From Fimenecus sp045655645 (GTDB lineage Bacteria > Bacillota > Clostridia > Oscillospirales > Acutalibacteraceae), in NCBI GenBank assembly GCA_045655645.1, contig JAZOPS010000042.1, positions 39,647 to 103,646 on the forward strand: DNA of 64,000 nt, read 5' to 3'. A model generated the notes under the pieces. It ran no database searches. It was not told where the DNA came from and saw nothing but the letters and a program-made list of their open reading frames with translations. This document shows positions 57,165 through 64,000 of this stretch, piece after piece. Within the stretch, counting starts at the first letter, position 1, and each line of letters begins with the position of its first letter. A program made the translations under genes and the position numbers.

Positions 57165-58220
57165 ATGGAGAAAGTTCGAGTATCTGCATCAAAAGAATAT
57201 AATGTGCACATTGGTTCAGGTTTTCTTGATAATGTTGGTGAAATGATGGCAAGTCTCAAAAGACCTTGCAGAGCAGTAATTGTGTCCGATGATAAAGTGT
57301 ATTCACTCTATGGTGAAAAAGTAAAATCAAGTCTTGAAAAAAGTGGTTTTACTGTTTTTGAGTACATAGTGCCACATGGTGAAAATTCAAAAAGTGTTGA
57401 AAACTTTATAAATATTCAAGAATACTGTGCAGAGAACAATATAACAAGAACAGACCTTTTTGTAGCCCTTGGCGGTGGTGTGGTTGGTGACCTTACAGGT
57501 TTTGTAGCAAGCACATATCTTCGTGGAGTTGATTTTGTGCAGATTCCTACAACTGTACTGGCTATGGTCGACTCATCTGTTGGTGGAAAAACTGCAATTA
57601 ATCTCAATGCTGGCAAAAATCTTTGTGGCGCATTTCATCAACCCATTGCAGTTTTTGCAGATTGTGAAACATTGGGTACATTACCCAACGAAATCTTTAA
57701 CGAGGGTTGTGCAGAGATTATAAAATATGGAATGATTTTAGATGGTGAGTTTTTATCCTTCTTAAATGATAACGATATAAAAGAAAATATTGAATATGTA
57801 ATCAAGCGTTGCGTTGAGATTAAAAGAGATATTGTTAACCGTGATGAGTTCGAAAAAGGCGAGAGAAAACTTCTCAACTTTGGTCACACAATCGGTCATG
57901 CCATAGAAAAATGTAGCAATTTTACAATTTCTCACGGTAACGCAGTTGCAATTGGTATGGTAATCGCAACAAAAGGTGCTTTTGAATTAGGACTTTCTTA
58001 TGATGATTATTCAGATGTGCTGTTGCCAATTCTCAAAAAAAACAATTTACCAACAATCTGCGACTTTTCAGCGGATGAACTTTATAAAATAACATTGACC
58101 GATAAAAAGAGAAGCCGTGATGTGATTTCTCTTGTTGTGCCCGAAGAATATGGGCTTTGTAAGATTCACAAAATACAAATTGAACAACTTAAAGATTTTA
58201 TTGAAGCAGGATTGAAATAA
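57165..58220 (+). CDS. aroB: 3-Dehydroquinate synthase
   Basis: This 351-residue NAD+- and metal-dependent enzyme closes DAHP to 3-dehydroquinate. Motifs are VPHGENSKS, LFVALGGGVVGDLTGFVASTYLRGVDFVQIPTTVLAMVDSSVGGKTAIN (~90-140), the metal ligand region NEGCAEIIKYG and the zinc-binding FGHTIGHAIE. The start is ATG 57165 with a GGGGTGG site upstream; the GTG at 57141 has no ribosome site. It is the first of six closely packed aro genes. Confidence 0.96.
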   Translation: MEKVRVSASKEYNVHIGSGFLDNVGEMMASLKRPCRAVIVSDDKVYSLYGEKVKSSLEKSGFTVFEYIVPHGENSKSVENFINIQEYCAENNITRTDLFVALGGGVVGDLTGFVASTYLRGVDFVQIPTTVLAMVDSSVGGKTAINLNAGKNLCGAFHQPIAVFADCETLGTLPNEIFNEGCAEIIKYGMILDGEFLSFLNDNDIKENIEYVIKRCVEIKRDIVNRDEFEKGERKLLNFGHTIGHAIEKCSNFTISHGNAVAIGMVIATKGAFELGLSYDDYSDVLLPILKKNNLPTICDFSADELYKITLTDKKRSRDVISLVVPEEYGLCKIHKIQIEQLKDFIEAGLK

Positions 58221-58222
58221 AA

Positions 58223-59497
58223 ATGGAAATGAGATGCACCCCTGCAATTTTGTCAGGAAAAATCAAGGCAATTTCATCAAAATCACATGCTCACAGAGTG
58301 CTTATATGTTCAGCACTTGCAGATGAGCCAACAAAAATAAACTGTAATGTCTTGTCAAAAGATATTACGGCAACTTTGGAATGCCTTAAAATGCTCGGTG
58401 CAGACATAAAAACAGAAGAAAATACAATTTTGGTAACACCACGGAAATTTAGAGAAAAAGCAGAAATCGATTGTGACGAAAGTGGCTCTACTTTGAGATT
58501 TTTATTACCAGTTGTCTCTGCATTAGGTGTTGACACAACAATAATTGCTCACGGCAGATTGCCCGAAAGACCATTATCACCATTAAAAGAAGAGTTAGAG
58601 AAAAAAGGGATAACCTTTGAAACGGGAAATGAGTTCCCTTTGCATATAACAGGTAAATTGCAAAGTGGTGAATATGAATTGGCAGGGAACATCAGCTCGC
58701 AGTTTATTAGTGGATTGCTTTTTGCATTGCCGTTGTTAGATGGTGAAAGCATAATAAAACTTATTCCACCCATCCAGTCAAAACCGTATATTGATATGAC
58801 TGTTGCAACTCTTCGCGATTTTGGAATTATTATTGAAGAAGCAGAAAATACATATATAATTAAAGGTAAACAAAAATATGTATCTCCAAAAGAAATAACA
58901 ATTGAGGGTGACTGGTCAAACTCTGCATTCTTTCTTTGCGCTGGTGCAATATCGAATGATGGTGTAACAGTTTCAGGACTTAATGCAAATTCAGCACAGG
59001 GGGATAAAAAAATCCTTGACATTCTCAAAAGAATGGGTGCAAGTGTCCAGATAAATAATGATGAAATAACCGTTAAAAAGAATAAACTTATGGGTACAAT
59101 GGTCAATGGTGGGGATATACCTGATTTAGTGCCGATAGTGTCCGTAATGGGTGCAATGTGCGATAAGGGTGTTACTCATATAGTCAATGCTAGCCGCTTG
59201 CGACTTAAAGAGAGTGACCGAATTGCAACAACTGAAGCACTTCTTTCAAAGGTTGGTGCAGCAGTCAGCGAAACAGATGACGGACTTGTTATCTGGGGTG
59301 AAAACGAGTTGATTGGTGGCAGAGTTGAAGGTGCTAATGACCACAGAATAGTGATGTCGGCGGCAATACTCAGTTGCCTTTGTGCTTTGCCTATTGATAT
59401 TGTAGGTGCAGAAGCAGTAGAAAAATCATATCCGCATTTCTTTGAAGATTTTAACAGTTTAGGGGGAAAAGCAAATGTCATCAATGATGGGAAATAA
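58223..59497 (+). CDS. aroA: EPSP synthase (3-phosphoshikimate 1-carboxyvinyltransferase)
   Basis: This 424-residue enzyme joins shikimate 3-phosphate and phosphoenolpyruvate. Motifs are ISSKSHAHRVLICSALA (~15-31), the PEP-binding DESGSTLRFLLPVVSALG (~83-100), GNISSQFISGLLFALPLL and LRLKESDRIATTEALL. The inverted-repeat two-domain fold length is normal. It starts 2 nt after aroB and its end overlaps aroC by 23 nt. Sensitivity class to glyphosate-type inhibitors is not judged here. Confidence 0.96.
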   Translation: MEMRCTPAILSGKIKAISSKSHAHRVLICSALADEPTKINCNVLSKDITATLECLKMLGADIKTEENTILVTPRKFREKAEIDCDESGSTLRFLLPVVSALGVDTTIIAHGRLPERPLSPLKEELEKKGITFETGNEFPLHITGKLQSGEYELAGNISSQFISGLLFALPLLDGESIIKLIPPIQSKPYIDMTVATLRDFGIIIEEAENTYIIKGKQKYVSPKEITIEGDWSNSAFFLCAGAISNDGVTVSGLNANSAQGDKKILDILKRMGASVQINNDEITVKKNKLMGTMVNGGDIPDLVPIVSVMGAMCDKGVTHIVNASRLRLKESDRIATTEALLSKVGAAVSETDDGLVIWGENELIGGRVEGANDHRIVMSAAILSCLCALPIDIVGAEAVEKSYPHFFEDFNSLGGKANVINDGK

Positions 59498-60539
59498 AAT
59501 CAAAATATCTGTTTTTGGTCAATCTCATTCAAAGGGTATAGGCGTTGTAATCGATGGACTTCCTGCAGGTAAAAAAATAGATATGGAAAAAGTTGTGGCG
59601 TTTATGGAACGCCGTGCGCCTGGTAGAAATGCTTATTCAACCAAACGATTTGAAACAGATAAACCCGAAATTTTGTCAGGTCTTGTAGATGATACAACTT
59701 GTGGTGCACCACTTTGTATGGTTATATACAATGAAAATCAAAATTCAGCAGACTATAACAATATAATGGATATGCCAAGACCGTCACACGCTGATTATTC
59801 AGCATATATAAAGTATAATAGCTTTAATGATGTTTCAGGTGGTGGCCATTTTTCAGGCAGACTTACCGCGCCAATTTGTTTTGCAGGCGCAGTTTGTTTG
59901 CAGATATTAGAAGATATGGGCGTTGGAATTCAGGCTCATATACTATCAATTAAAGATGTCAAAGATGATAAATTTAATCCTGTTGAAATCTCAAATCTTG
60001 AAATTGATAAAAAAGAATTCCCTGTAATTAACAACAACCAAGGGGAGTTGATGAAAACTGAAATTGAAAAGGCAAAACTTATGGGCGACTCTGTTGGTGG
60101 CGTTATAGAATGCGCAATAACAGGTGTTAAGGCAGGTTTTGGCGACCCCATGTTCGATGGTGTTGAAAATCAGCTTGCTAAAAACATTTTCGGAATCCCA
60201 GCTGTTAAAGGTGTTGAGTTTGGCAACGGATTTGAAGCAACCGCTCTATATGGTAGTGAGAATAATGACGAGTTTTGCATTGATAATTGCGAAATAAAAA
60301 CAAAGACCAACAATGCGGGTGGGATAAATGGTGGAATAACTAACGGAATGCCAATTCTTTTCAATGTGGCAATCAAGCCAACACCATCAATTGCAAAAAT
60401 GCAAAATAGTGTAAGTCTTAAAGACAAAACAGAACAAAAATTGGAAATTGGTGGCAGACACGACCCATGCATAGTCCCACGAGCAGTACCAGTTGTGGAA
60501 GCTGTTGCTGCAATTACTATTTTGGACATAATTATTTAA
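59475..60539 (+). CDS. aroC: Chorismate synthase
   Basis: This 354-residue enzyme needs reduced FMN and converts EPSP to chorismate. It begins KISVFGQSHSKGIGVVIDGLPAG (variant of the GESHG opening) and continues MERRAPGRNAYSTKRFETD, MPRPSHADYSAYIKYN, SGGGHFSGRLTAPICFAGAV and GGINGGITNGMPILFNVAIKPT. The C-terminal end GGRHDPCIVPRAVPVVEAVAAI is conserved. ATG 59475 has an AGGGGGA site at normal spacing, so the long overlap with aroA is probably real. Confidence 0.96.
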   Translation: MSSMMGNKIKISVFGQSHSKGIGVVIDGLPAGKKIDMEKVVAFMERRAPGRNAYSTKRFETDKPEILSGLVDDTTCGAPLCMVIYNENQNSADYNNIMDMPRPSHADYSAYIKYNSFNDVSGGGHFSGRLTAPICFAGAVCLQILEDMGVGIQAHILSIKDVKDDKFNPVEISNLEIDKKEFPVINNNQGELMKTEIEKAKLMGDSVGGVIECAITGVKAGFGDPMFDGVENQLAKNIFGIPAVKGVEFGNGFEATALYGSENNDEFCIDNCEIKTKTNNAGGINGGITNGMPILFNVAIKPTPSIAKMQNSVSLKDKTEQKLEIGGRHDPCIVPRAVPVVEAVAAITILDIII

Positions 60540-60548
60540 GGTGATTTT

Positions 60549-60818
60549 ATGAAAGACCTTTTAGAAATTCGCGAACAAATAAACAGTATAGATAATCAGA
60601 TAATTACTCTTTGGAAAGAGCGAATGGCATTATCTTTAGAGGTTGCAAAATATAAAAAAGAAAATAATCTTCCCATTCTTGACGAAAAGAGAGAAAAGGA
60701 ACTACTTGACCGAATAGGAAACCTTGCAGGTGAAGAATTGAATGCATATTCTCGTGAACTCTATGAAAAAATTATGAGTATTTCTCGTTCATATCAAGAA
60801 GAAAAGGATAATAAATAA
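60549..60818 (+). CDS. Chorismate mutase, stand-alone
   Basis: This 89-residue all-helical protein has the AroQ-fold chorismate mutase pattern: LLEIREQINSIDNQIITLWKERMALSLEVAKYKKENNLPILDEKREKELL, then a last helix. It turns chorismate into prephenate, the branch to Phe and Tyr. Here it is not fused to prephenate dehydratase or dehydrogenase, and neither is found in the window. It lies 9 nt after aroC and 1 nt before aroE-aroK. Confidence 0.92.
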   Translation: MKDLLEIREQINSIDNQIITLWKERMALSLEVAKYKKENNLPILDEKREKELLDRIGNLAGEELNAYSRELYEKIMSISRSYQEEKDNK

Positions 60819-60819
60819 A

Positions 60820-62058
60820 ATGTACGGACTTTTAGGCGAACATTTACCTCATAGTTTTTCACCGCAGATTCATAAGGCTTTGGGTAATGATAATTATAAT
60901 CTTTTTGAAATTGCACCCGAAAACCTTGAAAAGTTTATGCGTGAAAAAAACTTTAAAGGTATCAATGTAACAATTCCATATAAAAAAGCGGTTATATCAT
61001 ATCTTGATGAGATTTCACCTGAAGCCGAGAAAATTGGTGCGGTGAATACAATCGTTGTCCGTGATGGCAAGCTTTGTGGATATAATACTGATTATTTTGG
61101 CTTTGAGTATATGCTCAACAAATCAAAAATCGCTGTTGAAGATAAAAAAGTATTGGTGCTAGGCTCGGGCGGTGCATCTGCAACAGTACAAGCGGTGCTT
61201 CGCGATATGAGGGCAAGTGAAATTGTAGTTGTATCACGAAATGGTGATGATAACTATGTTAATATGTATATAAAGCACACCGATGCTAATATTATTGTGA
61301 ATACAACACCTGTGGGGATGTACCCTGACAATATGAATACACCTGTTGACATAAAGAGATTTTCAAATTTGTGTGGTGTTTTGGATGTGGTGTATAATCC
61401 TCTTAACACAAGACTTGTTATGGAAGCCAAAGAAATGGGTGTAAAAGCCATAACAGGACTTTCAATGCTTGTTTATCAGGCTAAAAAGGCACATGAAATC
61501 TTTTTTGATACAAATATTGATAATGAAATTTGCAATGAAATCGAAAAATCAATACGATTACAGATGTCTAATATTGTGCTTGTTGGTATGGCAGGGTGTG
61601 GGAAGTCTATAATCGGTGAAACTCTTTCACGAATGCTCAAAAAAGATTTATTTGATACTGATGAAATGATAGTCAATGTCGAGAACAAATCAATTCCACA
61701 GATTTTTGAAGAAGACGGAGAAAAGCATTTTCGCACTTGTGAGAATGTAGCGGTTAACTTAGCAGGTAAACAGACTAATTCAATAATCGCAACAGGTGGG
61801 GGAGTAATAACCCGACCTGAGAATTATATGCCTTTAAAACAAAACGGCATAATTGTTTTTATAAATCGTGATGTAGATTTGTTAGTAACCGATGGCAGAC
61901 CACTTTCACAAAAATATGGTGTGAAAGAATTATATGAAAAAAGATTGCCGCTCTATCGTAAGTTTGCAGATATTGAAGTTGATGGTAATGGTACAGTAGA
62001 AGAAGTTGCCAACAGAATTGTAAAGGAGATTTTGCTCTATGAAAATTTTTGTAATTAA
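60820..62058 (+). CDS. aroE/aroK: Bifunctional shikimate dehydrogenase-shikimate kinase (AroE-AroK fusion)
   Basis: This 412-residue protein joins two pathway enzymes. Residues 1-~247 are shikimate dehydrogenase: GEHLPHSFSPQIHKAL, the catalytic Lys55 in NVTIPYKKAV, Asp91 in CGYNTDYFGF, VLVLGSGGASATVQAVL for NADP binding and NTTPVGMYP. From Met249 it continues as shikimate kinase, with Walker A GMAGCGKS at 256-263, FDTDEMIV, the arginine motif HFRTCENVAV and ATGGGVITRP. No stop or frameshift separates them; the linker is ~10 residues. The last 20 nt overlap aroQ. Confidence 0.95.
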   Translation: MYGLLGEHLPHSFSPQIHKALGNDNYNLFEIAPENLEKFMREKNFKGINVTIPYKKAVISYLDEISPEAEKIGAVNTIVVRDGKLCGYNTDYFGFEYMLNKSKIAVEDKKVLVLGSGGASATVQAVLRDMRASEIVVVSRNGDDNYVNMYIKHTDANIIVNTTPVGMYPDNMNTPVDIKRFSNLCGVLDVVYNPLNTRLVMEAKEMGVKAITGLSMLVYQAKKAHEIFFDTNIDNEICNEIEKSIRLQMSNIVLVGMAGCGKSIIGETLSRMLKKDLFDTDEMIVNVENKSIPQIFEEDGEKHFRTCENVAVNLAGKQTNSIIATGGGVITRPENYMPLKQNGIIVFINRDVDLLVTDGRPLSQKYGVKELYEKRLPLYRKFADIEVDGNGTVEEVANRIVKEILLYENFCN

Positions 62059-62470
62059 CGGACCAAATATAAATATGCTTGGAATTCGTGAACCTGATGT
62101 TTACGGTAGCCAAAATTACGAAACATTGCTTTGCGATATAGAACAATGGGCAAATGAGCTTGGTTGTGAAGTGGAATGCTTTCAATCCAATCACGAAGGC
62201 GCAATAGTCGATAAAATTCAACAAGCATATAAAGTGTTTGATGGTATTGTTATAAACCCCGCTGCTTATACCCATACAAGCATCGCAATTTTAGATGCAC
62301 TCAAAGCTGTAGGGCTTCCTGCAGTCGAAGTTCATATTTCAGATGTGACCAAGCGTGAAGATTTTCGCCAAATCTCTTATGCAGGTATGGCGTGCGAAGA
62401 ACATATAATCGGCAAAGGACTTGAGGGATACCGACTTGCAATGCAATATCTTTGTGATAAACACAGATAA
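62039..62470 (+). CDS. aroQ: Type II 3-dehydroquinate dehydratase
   Basis: This 143-residue enzyme of the dodecameric type II class dehydrates 3-dehydroquinate. Motifs are VINGPNINMLGIREPDVYGS (~4-23, with the catalytic Tyr), CFQSNHEGAIVDKIQ, VINPAAYTHTSIAILDAL and VEVHISDVTKREDFRQISY (catalytic His and Arg). It overlaps the end of aroE-aroK by 20 nt and ends the operon. With aroB, aroE-aroK, aroA and aroC it gives every step from DAHP to chorismate; DAHP synthase is not in the window. Confidence 0.97.
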   Translation: MKIFVINGPNINMLGIREPDVYGSQNYETLLCDIEQWANELGCEVECFQSNHEGAIVDKIQQAYKVFDGIVINPAAYTHTSIAILDALKAVGLPAVEVHISDVTKREDFRQISYAGMACEEHIIGKGLEGYRLAMQYLCDKHR

Positions 62471-62476
62471 AAAAAC

Positions 62477-62508
62477 AACCCCACTCTCATATGAGAATGG
62501 GGTTTTGT
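62477..62508. terminator. Terminator of the shikimate operon
   Basis: AACCCCA-TCTCAT (62477-62490) pairs with ATGAGA-TGGGGTT (62491-62504) with one internal mismatch, followed by TTG. It lies between convergent aroQ and sleB. Confidence 0.82.
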
Positions 62509-62529
62509 TATATCACTTTGCACTTTGCA

Positions 62530-63234
62530 TTATTTACAAAATACATGTCTTCCAATGGTCGTGATAACAGGTCTTGACCTAATCCAACGATTGCTTGTTT
62601 TTGCGGGATTATAATAGTATATAGCGCCACCAGTTGGGTCCCAACCGTTGATTGCTGCTTGTGCCGCTTTCTTTGCGGTGTCGTTTGGTGCAACATTCCA
62701 GTTGCTGTCACGCACTGCCGAAAATGCACCCGACTGGTAAACAACGCCTGCAATAGTATCGGGAAATGATGAATGTCGCACTCGATTTAATACAACAGCT
62801 CCAACGGCAACTTGTCCTGTGTAACTCTCACCGCGAGCTTCTGCACCGATAATTCTCGCAAGAAGATAAACGTCACTTGAACTGTATCCACCTGTTGACG
62901 AGCCACCACCCGAACCAAGTCCTAAATATAATAATGTTTTAGGCCCCGCAATTCCGTCGGCAGTAATACCACAATTTTTCTGGAATTGTCTGACTGCTTT
63001 TTGCGTCGCGGTGCCATAAACACCGTCAACTGAGCCTGAGTATAATCCGAGTTGACGAAGCTTTTGCTGTATTTGTCGAACTTCTTGTCCGCGAGAGCCA
63101 ATTTGTGAAAGTGTCTCTCTGGTTTCGGCATAGGTATATGCAATGGCGGTAATAACAAGCACATTAACTAGTATTATTGCAACAATCTGCCAAAGAAGAT
63201 GTACTCTCGAACGCACCTTAATATTTGTATTCAT
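62530..63234 (-). CDS. sleB: SleB-type spore cortex-lytic enzyme
   Basis: This 234-residue protein has one N-terminal membrane or signal segment (~10-33). A peptidoglycan-binding PG_binding_1 domain follows (~45-105: RGQEVRQIQQKLRQLGLYSGSVDGVYG, AVRQFQKNCGITADGIAGPKT), then a Gly/Ser linker. The Hydrolase_2 catalytic domain completes it (~120-234: LLARIIGAEARGESYTGQVAVGAVVLNRV, with catalytic Glu). SleB breaks spore cortex with muramic-lactam during germination. ATG 63234 has a GGAGAG site at normal spacing, so the ATG at 63276 is not used. No ypeB gene lies beside it in the window. Confidence 0.93.
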   Translation of the reverse strand: MNTNIKVRSRVHLLWQIVAIILVNVLVITAIAYTYAETRETLSQIGSRGQEVRQIQQKLRQLGLYSGSVDGVYGTATQKAVRQFQKNCGITADGIAGPKTLLYLGLGSGGGSSTGGYSSSDVYLLARIIGAEARGESYTGQVAVGAVVLNRVRHSSFPDTIAGVVYQSGAFSAVRDSNWNVAPNDTAKKAAQAAINGWDPTGGAIYYYNPAKTSNRWIRSRPVITTIGRHVFCK

Positions 63235-63391
63235 TTCAATCTCTCCAAAATGTTTTGTTTTTACTATGTTTGCCATATCGGAAGTATTTATTCCTAATAC
63301 ATATAATTAGTGGTTTTAAAGGGCAAATATACTATATATAATAGTGTTGAAAAAATGTCGAAAAAATTTTTAAAAAAATTTAAAAAAGTTG

Positions 63392-63420
63392 TTGACAAGT
63401 CGATTTCGTTGTGGTATTAT
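63392..63420 (+). promoter_or_regulatory. rRNA promoter P1
   Basis: TTGACA (63392-63397) and TATTAT (63415-63420) are 17 bp apart, preceded by an A/T-tract region (63355-63390) that resembles an UP element. The 490-bp gap between sleB and 16S holds this, P2 and the leader; I see no gene in it. Confidence 0.88.
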
Positions 63421-63486
63421 ATGCAAGCTGTCTGCGAGAGACAAACGCTCGATAGTAAAAAAACTGAAAAAAGTTTAAAAAAACTG

Positions 63487-63515
63487 TTGACAAACTTGCG
63501 GAGTTTTGGTACAAT
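63487..63515 (+). promoter_or_regulatory. rRNA promoter P2
   Basis: TTGACA (63487-63492) and TACAAT (63510-63515) are 17 bp apart, with an extended -10 TGG. It is the second promoter of a tandem pair. Confidence 0.88.
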
Positions 63516-63740
63516 AAAACTCCACCCGCGAAAACGGGCTGGACAGACTGAACCTTGAAAATTAAACAACGACGAGATAAGTAAAAGGAACCCTGTAGAT
63601 TCTTTGAGAGTACGGAAGTACGAAACAGAGAAATACAAGAAACAGTAATTCTTTTGGATAACAAAAGAGTTAAGAAATAAACGCTAAGCGTTTTTGAGTT
63701 AAAAGAAGTAAAGAGCTAAAAGCACTTTAGAAAATGATTA

Positions 63741-63758
63741 GAACGAACTACGGTTCGT
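63741..63758 (+). other. Hairpin in the pre-16S leader
   Basis: ACGAAC and GTTCGT pair around a TACG centre, about 12 nt before the mature 16S 5' end. It is probably part of leader folding or processing. Confidence 0.5.
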
Positions 63759-63769
63759 ATTAATACAAT

Positions 63770-64000
<231 letters not shown>

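Noticed and set aside
63310..63558. Plus-strand ORF before 16S rRNA
   Set aside because: It runs through both rRNA promoters, has a lysine-rich nonsense composition and no ribosome site.

Overview
The window comes from a low-GC, endospore-forming Clostridia genome. An Oscillospirales/Ruminococcaceae-like gut or rumen bacterium fits best, but this is inferred from gene content because the 16S gene at the right edge is cut after about 230 nt. The spore genes (yabP, yabQ, spoIVA, a sipL-type SPOCS/LysM gene, sleB) place it among spore formers. The many glycosidases, GPH-type sugar symporters, a complete glycogen operon and BspA-like and cohesin-like surface proteins suggest life on complex carbohydrates.

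Layout. 1-6.3 kb: end of a GPH symporter, a metallophosphoesterase, an HATPase-only protein on the minus strand, GAPDH and a domain-permuted GH3 beta-glucosidase. 6.4-9.6 kb: yabP-yabQ-divIC-S1 protein (the conserved yab order), a fumarase-type alpha subunit with no beta subunit, and a long-form hibernation factor. 9.6-16.2 kb: a GH30 glycosidase, a large LRR/CUB/wall-binding repeat protein, an RlmL-type methyltransferase and a lipid kinase. 16.2-20.3 kb: two membrane acyltransferases, tRNA-Thr(GGT) and an MFS sugar transporter. 20.3-26.3 kb: an intact minus-strand phage head/packaging operon (small and large terminase, portal, protease, capsid, three completion proteins) with no tail, lysis or integrase genes. 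26.4-30.7 kb: a MarR regulator and a heterodimeric ABC exporter, followed by tandem palindromic repeats. 31-37 kb: glgB-glgC-glgD-glgA. 37-42.6 kb: GH36 alpha-galactosidase between two hairpin arrays, then spoIVA and the SPOCS/LysM gene under a near-consensus sigma-E promoter. 42.7-50.7 kb: a Dus enzyme, an AraC regulator, two GPH symporters and a GH2 enzyme, which look like a glycoside uptake and cleavage locus. 50.8-55.9 kb: a zinc-ribbon membrane protein, a third hairpin array, a small protein behind a LexA box, a cohesin-like anchored protein, GtrA, a polar amino-acid ABC transporter and a 46-residue ORF. 56-62.5 kb: trpS and a shikimate operon (aroB, aroA, aroC, chorismate mutase, aroE-aroK fusion, aroQ). 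62.5-64 kb: sleB, then tandem rRNA promoters and the start of 16S rRNA.

Two observations stand out. First, three intergenic arrays of short perfect hairpins are joined by a recurring AGCTAAAT/ATTTAGCT linker; stems differ between copies but pairing is kept, and two arrays are inverted copies on either side of the GH36 gene. Second, the substrate-binding protein of the amino-acid ABC transporter appears circularly permuted: the segment that normally forms the second half of this fold comes first. The tail-less phage head operon is the third candidate for follow-up. No homology search or folding program was run; calls rest on motifs, gene order and hand-checked base pairing.
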